Source of the DNA: Solobacterium sp.
Lineage (GTDB): Bacteria > Bacillota_I > Bacilli_A > Erysipelotrichales > Erysipelotrichaceae
Length of the DNA stretch: 22,906 nucleotides
Assembly: GCA_017419465.1 (NCBI GenBank)
Contig: JAFOLE010000128.1
Location: 1-22,906, forward strand
Direction of reading: 5' to 3'
Positions 8,136 to 15,262 of the stretch are shown here, piece after piece. Numbering within the stretch: the stretch's first letter is position 1; the number at the start of each line of letters is the position of its first letter. The position numbers were made by a program, and so were the translations under genes. The notes under the pieces are model-generated. The model saw nothing but the letters and a program-made list of their open reading frames with translations. It did no database searches and was not told where the DNA came from.

Positions 8136-8519
8136 ATGCAGTTATCAGCGATCCATCATATTGCAATCATCGTTTCACATTATGAAGTATCCCGCGACTT
8201 TTATGTAAACAAACTCGGATTTCAGGTAATCCGGGAAAACTGGCGGCCGGAGAAACAGGACTGGAAACTGGATCTTCGTATTAACAAAGCAACGGAACAT
8301 GAAGTATTTGCGCCGCAGAACCCGCCGAAACGGCCTTCCTATCCGGAGGCCTGCGGACTGCGACATCTGGCATTTCATACGGCGGATATCGAACAGACCG
8401 TAAGTGAGCTGCAGGAACTTGGTATCGATTGTGAACCGATCCGCACCGATACATTTACCGGGCGGAAGATGACCTTTTTCTTCGATCCGGACGGTCTGCC
8501 GCTGGAACTGCACGAATAA
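8136..8519 (+). CDS. VOC family protein, glyoxalase-like (YaeR/SMU1112c type)
   Basis: A 127-residue vicinal-oxygen-chelate protein with two beta-alpha-beta-beta-beta modules. Candidate metal ligands follow the family pattern: H8 (IHHIAI), E56 (HEVFAP), H77 (GLRHLAFH) and E124 (PLELHE). The ending FFFDPDGLPLELHE is diagnostic of the YaeR/SMU1112c subgroup. Members include glyoxalase I and related isomerases, and the substrate of this subgroup is uncertain. GGAGGA lies 8 nt before the ATG. It sits 68 nt after the kinase and 12 nt before a lipoprotein gene, in the same direction, consistent with one transcript. Confidence 0.87.
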   Translation: MQLSAIHHIAIIVSHYEVSRDFYVNKLGFQVIRENWRPEKQDWKLDLRINKATEHEVFAPQNPPKRPSYPEACGLRHLAFHTADIEQTVSELQELGIDCEPIRTDTFTGRKMTFFFDPDGLPLELHE

Positions 8520-8531
8520 CGGAAAAAGAAC

Positions 8532-9026
8532 ATGAAACAAAGAATGATTGTCTGTGTTCTGTCCGGCACACTGCTTGTGATGGCAGGGTGCGGCGCACAG
8601 GCGGACAAGAAAGAAGGAGAACTTCAGATGCCGGAAGAGAAGAAGGTAATGCTGGCGGATTACTATGAACGTATGGCCGGCACAGCGGACGAACAGCCGT
8701 ATTACGAACTTGTGCTTTACACACAGGACGCAGATCATCTTCTGCTCGAACAGTATGAAAACGGCGGAACGGATCAGGAATCCGTGACGAGTTATTCGGT
8801 CCCAAAGGATGTTTACACAAACGTCATGGATCTGGTGAAAACATATGACCTGGCGAACTGGAACGAAACCGGATCAGAATCCGCGGACGGTGTTTATCGG
8901 GTTATAAAGTATTACGACAACGGCACCTATATCCGGGTGAGCACGGATCAGATGCCGGATGACGGACTGTCCGCGTTCGATGACGTAAAACAGGTGCTTG
9001 CGGAGGCCGTCGGCACTGCGGAATAA
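8532..9026 (+). CDS. Small lipoprotein of unknown function
   Basis: A 164-residue protein with a type II signal peptide: positive start (MKQR), hydrophobic stretch, and lipobox VMAGC with the lipidated Cys at residue 20. The mature part is acidic and rich in Tyr and Asp, with predicted alternating strand and helix, including YYELVLYTQDADHLLLEQYENG and VYRVIKYYDNGTYIRVS as paired strands. I do not recognise the domain. It should be anchored on the outer face of the membrane. The AUG follows the VOC stop by 12 nt. It lies two genes before a second lipoprotein, an M1-type peptidase. Both are exported, but no shared task can be inferred. Confidence 0.75.
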   Translation: MKQRMIVCVLSGTLLVMAGCGAQADKKEGELQMPEEKKVMLADYYERMAGTADEQPYYELVLYTQDADHLLLEQYENGGTDQESVTSYSVPKDVYTNVMDLVKTYDLANWNETGSESADGVYRVIKYYDNGTYIRVSTDQMPDDGLSAFDDVKQVLAEAVGTAE

Positions 9027-9066
9027 TGACAGCGGCAGGTTCCAGCAGGAAGGAACAGAGAAAAGT

Positions 9067-9675
9067 ATGAAAATTGATCCAAGGACTATGAAATGGACCC
9101 GCGCACCGAAGGTGTCGGAAGTAACTGCGGACAGTGTGATGATTCAGACTGATCCGCATACCGATCTCTGGCAGCGGACGTATTATCATTTCCGGAATGA
9201 CAATGCGCCGTGCCTGCAGATGGATACAGATGAGCCGTATTTCTCCTTTACCGTGAAAACGGCGTTTGACTCCAAAGTGCGGTTCGATCAGAGCGGTATC
9301 GTTCTGTACCTTGACAGCGATAACTGGCTTAAGGCATCCGTCGAATATGAAGACGGCAGGATCCAGCGTCTTGGCAGTGTTGTGACAAACAACGGCTACT
9401 CTGACTGGGCATCCGTGGATATTGATGCGGCTATGAAACAGATCTGGTTACGGCTCAGCCGGCGCGGAGACGATTTCTGTATCGAGTGTTCCTTTGACGG
9501 TGTGAAGTTCAAACAGATGCGGATCTGTCATCTGTTTCAAGGCAGGAATGCGATCCGGTTCGGTATTTACGCCTGCAGTCCGGAGGAATCCTCCTTTCAG
9601 GCAATGTTTACGGATATGGAGCTGACCGAATGCCTCTGGAAGGCACATGACGGTCAGCAGCCGGACACGGAATAA
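9067..9675 (+). CDS. DUF1349 family protein (concanavalin A-like fold)
   Basis: A 202-residue beta-rich protein resembling DUF1349, a family with a concanavalin A-like jelly-roll often found near carbohydrate genes. Recognisable segments include APCLQMDTDEPYFSFTVK, SGIVLYLDSDNWLKASVEYE and RLGSVVTNNGYSDWA. No signal peptide is present, so it is probably cytosolic; function is unknown. The start is taken at ATG 9067 because AGGAAGGA lies 11 nt upstream. A longer reading frame from 8998 would overlap the lipoprotein gene and include the ribosome binding site. It follows the lipoprotein by 40 nt and precedes the peptidase gene by 77 nt, a gap that holds only a weak AATCAG/CTGATT hairpin before a T run. 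Confidence 0.78.
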   Translation: MKIDPRTMKWTRAPKVSEVTADSVMIQTDPHTDLWQRTYYHFRNDNAPCLQMDTDEPYFSFTVKTAFDSKVRFDQSGIVLYLDSDNWLKASVEYEDGRIQRLGSVVTNNGYSDWASVDIDAAMKQIWLRLSRRGDDFCIECSFDGVKFKQMRICHLFQGRNAIRFGIYACSPEESSFQAMFTDMELTECLWKAHDGQQPDTE

Positions 9676-9752
9676 AACGGAATTGACTGGTTTTTTGGAT
9701 ACCAATCAGAAAAAAATGCTGATTTTTACGCGAAAAAGGGGTAATATCGTCT

Positions 9753-11498
9753 TTGCTTATGTACCCTTTGACGGCGAAGCGCGCGACGCGTATAAAACAG
9801 AAAATCGTCATGACAGCGGCTGCTTTGACGGCATCCGCTCTTTTTGCGGGATGTGACATGGTCAATCCGCCCATCGAACAGCCTGCGGCAACACCGCAGG
9901 AAGAACGGATGGTCGTGCAGGAGGAGCCGGCTGAGACGGAAGCACCGTCGGAAGAGACAAACGCGCTGCTTGCCCTGCAGTATGAGATGGATATCGATCT
10001 TGATACCGAGAATGATTCCATGGACCAGACCACCGTCATCACGATAAAAAACAACACGAATTCGGATGCAGACTTCCTGTATCTCCGCTATAATCCGACC
10101 GGCCTCATCGATTACTGCAGGGACGCATATACCAGCAGGCTGAAACCGGGTCATGACAAACATGCCGATCTTACCTCCGTAACAATTGAAGGGGATGAAG
10201 AACCGCTGCCGATTCATTTCACGCATGGAAATACAGCGATTCTCGTCGATCTTCAGGATCATGTGATCAAGGCTGGGGAAACCGCAAAACTGACAGTTTC
10301 GTCCTATACCGATATCCCGAGGGCGGAAGTGAAATTCAGTCTCGTAAAGGGCGCAGCCGGGAAGTTTTACAAACTGGTCTTCTGTTATCCGTACCTTGAA
10401 TTTAACCGGGAAGGAAGCTGGTATGTAAATCCGCCGTCCTACCGGCATGTCGGAGAAAACCGGAATCCGGATATTTCCGACTATCGGGTCAATGTCTCTG
10501 CGCCGGATGAGTTCAATATCGCATCTCCGGGCACCCAGGTGAAAAACGGAGACGATGTCATGATCATCGCCGATAACTGCCGGGACTTTGCCATGTTTGT
10601 CTCTGACTACATGGGCGTTGATACGTTTGATACAAACGGGGTCACGGTGCACAGCTATTATCTGAAAGACGGTGTCTATGAAGATTACCGCGTACTCGCA
10701 AAACAGTTCGCGATCGATGCGGTTAACGGATTCACCAGGCTGCTTGGACCGCTGGACCGGAAGGAATTCTCCGTCGTGGAAGGATTCAACGGCATGGAGT
10801 ATTCCGGCATCGTGGAAATTGTCGGTGATGCCTTCTATCGTCGCAATCCGGAAAATTATCTGGAAGCGTTCAAGAACATCACGCACGAGATCGGTCATCA
10901 GTGGGTCTTCGATATCGTCGGAAACTATGAGTATTCCGAAGGGTGGATCGATGAAGGGTTTGTATCCTATCTGACCAAGGATGAGATTCTTTCAAATGAC
11001 TGTCCTTCCTATGATCTGATTCTCGAAAAGAATCCGAATTCCAGAAATGCGGAACAGTATGCACGTGATCAGCGCAATGAAATCGCGCAGATGGCATCCG
11101 AAGTGGCAGGCCGGAGCTCTTACTCCCTCTACGGATCAGAGTCCATGGTCGAGAGTACACCGTTTGAGATTGACCCGGGCGATGAGGTTTATGCGTCTTC
11201 CGGCGCCAAGGAATACTTCTATTCCCGGGTTGCCTTTGCCAAACTGAAGTCACTGATGGGTGATGAAGAGTTCTATGCATTCCTGCATGAATTCTACAAT
11301 ACCTATAAATGGAAGATTACCAATACAGATGATGTGCTCGCGGTTGCGAGAAAGCACTGTGATGATCCGAATCTTGAAACACAGATCCGCTTCTGGTTCC
11401 CGGAATCCACACCGGTATCGACGCCGGAGCCCGAATCTGAAAGCGAAATCCGTGAACGTTTGAAGAAGCCGACCGCAGAAACTGACGACGCAGTATGA
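9753..11498 (+). CDS. M1-type zinc metallopeptidase lipoprotein
   Basis: A 581-residue exported peptidase. A signal peptide with lipobox LFAGC is followed by a low-complexity Pro/Glu/Thr linker (about residues 37-68), an N-terminal beta domain (about 75-280), and the catalytic domain. HEIGHQW (H378, E379, H382) and E401 eighteen residues later form the HEXXH-X18-E gluzincin site. GMEYSG stands where M1 aminopeptidases carry GxMEN. The C-terminal helical domain of long M1 enzymes is short, and the protein ends in a charged tail. The start is uncertain: TTG 9753 has AAGGGG 11 nt upstream, whereas ATG 9759, two codons later, lies 17 nt from it. It probably trims peptides outside the cell. A terminator follows directly. 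Confidence 0.85.
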   Translation: MLMYPLTAKRATRIKQKIVMTAAALTASALFAGCDMVNPPIEQPAATPQEERMVVQEEPAETEAPSEETNALLALQYEMDIDLDTENDSMDQTTVITIKNNTNSDADFLYLRYNPTGLIDYCRDAYTSRLKPGHDKHADLTSVTIEGDEEPLPIHFTHGNTAILVDLQDHVIKAGETAKLTVSSYTDIPRAEVKFSLVKGAAGKFYKLVFCYPYLEFNREGSWYVNPPSYRHVGENRNPDISDYRVNVSAPDEFNIASPGTQVKNGDDVMIIADNCRDFAMFVSDYMGVDTFDTNGVTVHSYYLKDGVYEDYRVLAKQFAIDAVNGFTRLLGPLDRKEFSVVEGFNGMEYSGIVEIVGDAFYRRNPENYLEAFKNITHEIGHQWVFDIVGNYEYSEGWIDEGFVSYLTKDEILSNDCPSYDLILEKNPNSRNAEQYARDQRNEIAQMASEVAGRSSYSLYGSESMVESTPFEIDPGDEVYASSGAKEYFYSRVAFAKLKSLMGDEEFYAFLHEFYNTYKWKITNTDDVLAVARKHCDDPNLETQIRFWFPESTPVSTPEPESESEIRERLKKPTAETDDAV

Positions 11499-11501
11499 TG
11501 G

Positions 11502-11531
11502 AAAGCTGTACGGAAAACCGTGCAGCTTTTT
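11502..11531 (+). terminator. Rho-independent terminator after the M1 peptidase gene
   Basis: A 12-bp stem (AAAGCTGTACGG and CCGTGCAGCTTT, one U-G pair) with an AAAA loop, running into five T residues. It starts only 4 nt after the peptidase stop codon and ends the gene series that begins at the lanthipeptide promoter. Confidence 0.9.
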
Positions 11532-11553
11532 AATACCCGGTGTAACAGGAAAC

Positions 11554-11584
11554 GTGAAAGAAAACAGGGTTTTCGGTCTATAAT
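11554..11584 (+). promoter_or_regulatory. Promoter of the PMI-ROK fusion gene
   Basis: A perfect TATAAT at 11579-11584 with a poor -35 (GTGAAA, 11554-11559, spacing 19 nt). It lies right after the upstream terminator and 44 nt before the ATG at 11629. Confidence 0.55.
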
Positions 11585-11628
11585 GAAAACAGTATTTCTT
11601 AGGAATGATTACGGAGGATACAGATAAT

Positions 11629-13473
11629 ATGACAGTGCTGAAGCTGATTCCCGCCTGCAAGGACTATCTCTGGGGCGGACAGAGACTTAAAAATGAATTC
11701 AACATCAGCTATGACGGAGACATCCTGGCGGAAGCCTGGGAGCTTTCCTGTCACCCTGATGGCCCCAGCGTCATCGCAGAAGGGGAATATAAGGGAAAGA
11801 CACTGAAGGAGTATCTCGATGAAAACGGCATGGAAGTGCTCGGCACAAACTGCCGCCGGTTCCGGGAATTCCCGATTCTGACCAAGTTCATCGACGCAAG
11901 AGACAACCTGAGTATTCAGGTTCACCCGTCCAACGGATTTGCGCTTCAGAATGAAGGCCAGTACGGCAAGACCGAGATGTGGTATGTGCTGGACGCGGAA
12001 CCGGGCGCATTCCTGTACTATGGCTTCAAACATGAAATCTCCAAAGAGGAATTTGCGGAGCGGATCAAAAACAACACGCTTCTTGAAGTGCTCAATGCGG
12101 TAGAAGTTCATAAAGGCGACACGCTGTTTATTGAATCCGGTACCCTGCATGCCATCGGAAAGGGTATCCTCATTGCGGAGATCCAGCAGAACTCCAATGT
12201 CACCTATCGTGTATATGACTACGGCCGGGTAGGCAAGGACGGAAAACTGCGTGACCTGCACATTGAAAAGGCACTTGCGGTAACCAACCGCGTTCCGATC
12301 GTGGAGAGCGGCGCAAGCTATCCGCACATTGCGGACTGCGATTATTTCACGGTCGATAAGCTGGATATGGACGGCCGTATGCTGTACCGTACCCAGGGAA
12401 ACGTCGGAAAGGAATCGTTCCTGTCCATTCTGATTCTGGACGGCGAAGGTACCATTTCAAATAAGGGTGTAAAGACTACGTTCAAAAAGGGCGACAGTCT
12501 GTTCCTGCCGGCGGAAAGCGGCGACTTTACGATTGAAGGCTGGTGCGATGCCCTGCTTACCACGATCCGGGAAAAGGCAAGCCCGATCCGTGCCGGAGTC
12601 GTCATCGGTTCGGCAAATATTCAGATCGGTCTGGTCGATGAAAACAACCATATCTTTGCGAAGAAGGTATTTACGACCGACACAAAGAAAACACCAAAGG
12701 AAATCATCCAGGAAACCGCGGATGAAACGCTGGCACTGCTTCATGAAAACAATATTCCGCTCGACCAGTGTGTCGGTGTCGGCGTCGGTGTTCCGGGAAC
12801 GGTGGACCGCCGTACGGGAAGCGTCATTTACTCCAACAACATCCGCTGGGAAGATGTCAATCTGCGGGATGAAATGGGAAAGACGATTCCGTGTCCGGTC
12901 CGCATTGCCAATGACGCAGACTGCGCAGCACTTGGCGAAGAGGTTGCCGGTGCCGGTAAAGACTACAGTGATGTTGTGCTGTTAACGCTCGGAAACGGCG
13001 TCGGCGGCGGCATCATCCTGAACGGTGAAGTGTTTGACGGCGGCATCATGGGCGGCAGTGAAGTCGGTCACATGGTTGTCCGTGCCAACGGACGGCAGTG
13101 CACCTGCGGAAGAAAGGGATGCCTTGAGGCATACTCCTCCGTACCTGCGCTTCTGACCGCGGCTGCACAGCGCAAGAACCGGGAACTCACACTGGCAGAG
13201 ATCTTCGGGAATCTGAAGGATATCGACATCACGGAAGTTGTGGAACAGTATACCGAAATGCTGGGAACCGGCATTGTAAATATCGTCAATCTGTTCCGTC
13301 CGCAGCTGGTGCTTCTCGGCGGGGCAATGTCTGCGTACGCAGATGCGCTGATTCCTGAAATCCGCAAGATGATGGAAGATGACTGTTTCGGCGGAAAGTA
13401 CGGCATGATTCCGGAGATCGGCGTTGCGGAACTCGGCGATGAGGCAGGCATGATCGGTGCCGCAAATCTCTGA
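11629..13473 (+). CDS. Fused class I phosphomannose isomerase - ROK sugar kinase
   Basis: A 614-residue two-domain protein. Residues 1-315 are a class I mannose-6-phosphate isomerase with the zinc ligands Q97, H99 (QVHPSN), E116 (KTEMWY) and H174 (LHAIGKG), interconverting mannose 6-phosphate and fructose 6-phosphate. Residues 322-614 are a ROK domain with catalytic D429 (ANDAD), LGNGVGGG, EVGH and the zinc motif CTCGRKGC (C491, C493, C498). The usual N-terminal DxGGT ATP-phosphate loop reads VIGSAN here, so kinase activity is not assured. If active, the fusion would take mannose to fructose 6-phosphate in one protein. The ATG at 11629 has GGAGGA 10 nt upstream; an earlier in-frame ATG (11605) precedes that site. 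It has its own promoter and terminator. Confidence 0.9.
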   Translation: MTVLKLIPACKDYLWGGQRLKNEFNISYDGDILAEAWELSCHPDGPSVIAEGEYKGKTLKEYLDENGMEVLGTNCRRFREFPILTKFIDARDNLSIQVHPSNGFALQNEGQYGKTEMWYVLDAEPGAFLYYGFKHEISKEEFAERIKNNTLLEVLNAVEVHKGDTLFIESGTLHAIGKGILIAEIQQNSNVTYRVYDYGRVGKDGKLRDLHIEKALAVTNRVPIVESGASYPHIADCDYFTVDKLDMDGRMLYRTQGNVGKESFLSILILDGEGTISNKGVKTTFKKGDSLFLPAESGDFTIEGWCDALLTTIREKASPIRAGVVIGSANIQIGLVDENNHIFAKKVFTTDTKKTPKEIIQETADETLALLHENNIPLDQCVGVGVGVPGTVDRRTGSVIYSNNIRWEDVNLRDEMGKTIPCPVRIANDADCAALGEEVAGAGKDYSDVVLLTLGNGVGGGIILNGEVFDGGIMGGSEVGHMVVRANGRQCTCGRKGCLEAYSSVPALLTAAAQRKNRELTLAEIFGNLKDIDITEVVEQYTEMLGTGIVNIVNLFRPQLVLLGGAMSAYADALIPEIRKMMEDDCFGGKYGMIPEIGVAELGDEAGMIGAANL

Positions 13474-13495
13474 TCAGATACAGATACAGAAAACA

Positions 13496-13531
13496 GGCAG
13501 TGCCGCAATGATTCAGGCGGCACTGCCTTTT
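13496..13531 (+). terminator. Terminator between PMI-ROK and ogt, probably bidirectional
   Basis: A perfect 11-bp GC-rich stem (GGCAGTGCCGC and GCGGCACTGCC) with a 10-nt loop and a TTTT tract on the plus strand. On the minus strand the same stem runs into TGTTTTCTG, so it could also stop ogt transcripts, which end 12 nt away from the other side. Confidence 0.88.
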
Positions 13532-13542
13532 ATAGTGTCTTC

Positions 13543-14046
13543 TCATTCGCTTTTTAACGCATGTTCAAGCGCAAGCAGCGTACGCTTGCGTTCGATTCCG
13601 CCGGCATAGCCGGTCAGGGAACCGTCGGAGCCGATGATGCGGTGACAGGGGATGATCAGGGAAATCGGATTATGCTTTACCGCATTGCCCACTGCCTGGG
13701 CGGACATGCGCGAAATGTACATCCGGTCTGCGAGAGTGCGTGCGAGTTCGCCGTAGGTTGACGTTGTCCCGTAGGGCACCGCTTCCAGCAGACTCCATAC
13801 CCGCATTTGAAAGGGTGTGCCGTGCGGTAAAAGATTCGGTCGGAAGCGGGGATCCTGCCCGCTGAAATAGATGCGCAGCCATTCTTCCGTCTGTTCAAAT
13901 ACCGGCAGCAGTCTTTCCTGCATGCCGGAACCCGCGTTCTTCGGGCAAGTCACGGAATCCGCAAACCAGAGGCCGGTCAGCGTGCTTCCGTCTGAGGCAA
14001 GCAGGATATCTCCAAGCGGTGATGTGATCGTACGGTAACAGTCCAT
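13543..14046 (-). CDS. ogt: Methylated-DNA-protein-cysteine S-methyltransferase
   Basis: A 167-residue suicide DNA-repair protein that removes methyl groups from O6-methylguanine onto its own Cys. The active-site motif IIPCHRIIG is present (C134). The preceding PYGTTSTYGELA and AVGNAVKHNP blocks form the DNA-binding helix-turn-helix and Asn hinge, and GGIERKRTLLALE closes the domain. I choose the start at 14046 instead of the upstream ATG at 14064: GGAGA lies 6 nt before 14046, and a TACAAT -10 box overlaps the 14064 codon, so that codon would lie at or before the transcript start. It is convergent with the PMI-ROK gene and divergent from the aldo/keto reductase operon. Confidence 0.93.
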   Translation of the reverse strand: MDCYRTITSPLGDILLASDGSTLTGLWFADSVTCPKNAGSGMQERLLPVFEQTEEWLRIYFSGQDPRFRPNLLPHGTPFQMRVWSLLEAVPYGTTSTYGELARTLADRMYISRMSAQAVGNAVKHNPISLIIPCHRIIGSDGSLTGYAGGIERKRTLLALEHALKSE

Positions 14047-14062
14047 AAGAGTCTCCGAACTC

Positions 14063-14092
14063 ATTGTATCGTTTCATTGAGAAAATGCACAA
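14063..14092 (-). promoter_or_regulatory. Promoter of ogt
   Basis: On the minus strand, TTGTGC (14087-14092) and TACAAT (14063-14068) are 18 nt apart. Transcription would begin near 14056, giving a leader of about 10 nt carrying GGAGA before the ATG at 14046. Confidence 0.55.
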
Positions 14093-14122
14093 AACGAGCA
14101 TGGCCTTTCCGGCAACTCCCGC

Positions 14123-14128
14123 TATAAT
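14123..14128 (+). promoter_or_regulatory. -10 box of the aldo/keto reductase - MATE operon
   Basis: A perfect TATAAT 25 nt before the ATG at 14153. The -35 region is poor (TGGCCT at 16 nt spacing). The box shares an 88-nt divergent intergenic stretch with the ogt promoter. Confidence 0.55.
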
Positions 14129-14152
14129 GGATGCGCAGGAGACAACGGGAAA

Positions 14153-15262
14153 ATGAAATACAGAGTAAATCGGAAAACCGGAGACCGCATCTCAGAAATC
14201 GGACTTGGGTCTGCATATCTATATGAAGCAGGAAGGGAAGAGGCCGTAAAAGCACTGCGCACCGCATATGAAGGCGGCATCAACTTCTTTGATCTTGCGG
14301 CGGGACACGGCGACAGCTTTCCGATGTACGGGGAGGCACTTCATGACGTCCGTGAACATATCTTCTATCAGATTCACTTCGGCGCTGACTATACCGCAGG
14401 GGACTACGGCTGGTCGATGGATCTTGAAACCGTAAAGAGGTCTGTGGCGAAGATGCTGGAGGAACTGCGGACCGATTATATCGACTATGGATTCATTCAC
14501 TGCCAGGATGAACTGAGCGACTGGGAGTCCTTTAAGAACAACGGTATCTACGACTATCTCCTGAATCTGAAACAGCAGGGAAAAGTACGGCATATCGGTC
14601 TTTCTTCCCATACCCCGCATGTGATCCGAAAGATCCTGGAAGAGGCGGATGTGGACCTTCTGATGTTTTCCATCAATCCGGGCTATGACTGCGGCGAAGG
14701 GGAATACGCCCATGGCGAGCTGGAAGAGCGAAATGAGATCTACCGGTTATGTGAAACCAGAGGGATCGGCATTTCGGTCATGAAGCCGTTTTCCGGCGGA
14801 CAGATGCTCGATGCATCGTTGTCGCCGTTTGGCATTGCGTTAACGCCGTACCAGTGCATCCGTTATGCGCTTGATAAACCGGGCGTGCTGACCGTACTGC
14901 CCGGTGCGTCCAATACCGAAGAGGTGAAGGCGCTTCTGGAATACTATGACAAAACGGAAGAGGAACTCGATTATTCCGTCATCGGTACTGCGACGCATTC
15001 CAGGCTGCAGGGACGGTGCGTATACTGCAATCACTGCAAACCCTGCCCGATGGGAATCGATATCGGTCTTGTGAACAAATACTATGATCTGGCGAAAGCC
15101 GGAGATGAACTGGCGGTGAGCCATTATCATACGCTGGAGAAAACCGCATCCGACTGCGTTCAGTGCGGACACTGCGACAACCGCTGTCCGTTCGGCGTGA
15201 AGCAGAGTGAACGGATGACAGAGATCCGTGAACGGATGAGTGCGCACGGGGTGACAGAATGA
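14153..15262 (+). CDS. Aldo/keto reductase with two C-terminal 4Fe-4S cluster motifs
   Basis: A 369-residue protein with an aldo/keto reductase TIM barrel (about 1-280) and a ferredoxin-like tail carrying two cluster motifs: C289, C292, C295, C298 (CVYCNHCKPCP) and C335, C338, C341, C345 (CVQCGHCDNRCP). Of the classical catalytic tetrad, D47 (NFFDLAA) and H116 (FIHCQD) are in place, but the Tyr position is H52 (AGHG) and the Lys position is H75 (QIHFGA). Hydride transfer from NADPH may therefore not follow the textbook mechanism. Electron transfer through the clusters is inferred. The ATG has AGGAGA 10 nt upstream. The stop overlaps the start of the following MATE gene, so they are coupled. 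The substrate is unknown. Confidence 0.88.
   Translation: MKYRVNRKTGDRISEIGLGSAYLYEAGREEAVKALRTAYEGGINFFDLAAGHGDSFPMYGEALHDVREHIFYQIHFGADYTAGDYGWSMDLETVKRSVAKMLEELRTDYIDYGFIHCQDELSDWESFKNNGIYDYLLNLKQQGKVRHIGLSSHTPHVIRKILEEADVDLLMFSINPGYDCGEGEYAHGELEERNEIYRLCETRGIGISVMKPFSGGQMLDASLSPFGIALTPYQCIRYALDKPGVLTVLPGASNTEEVKALLEYYDKTEEELDYSVIGTATHSRLQGRCVYCNHCKPCPMGIDIGLVNKYYDLAKAGDELAVSHYHTLEKTASDCVQCGHCDNRCPFGVKQSERMTEIRERMSAHGVTE

Noticed and set aside
9676..9752. Terminator and promoter between the DUF1349 gene and the M1 gene
   Set aside because: The AATCAG/CTGATT stem is only 6 bp, and TTGACT at 9683 has no matching -10 at normal spacing, so I did not list them as features.
9726..10898. A 390-codon minus-strand open frame opposite the M1 peptidase
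   Set aside because: Its composition is typical of a shadow frame, it has no supported start, and the plus strand carries a complete HEXXH peptidase with lipobox and terminator.
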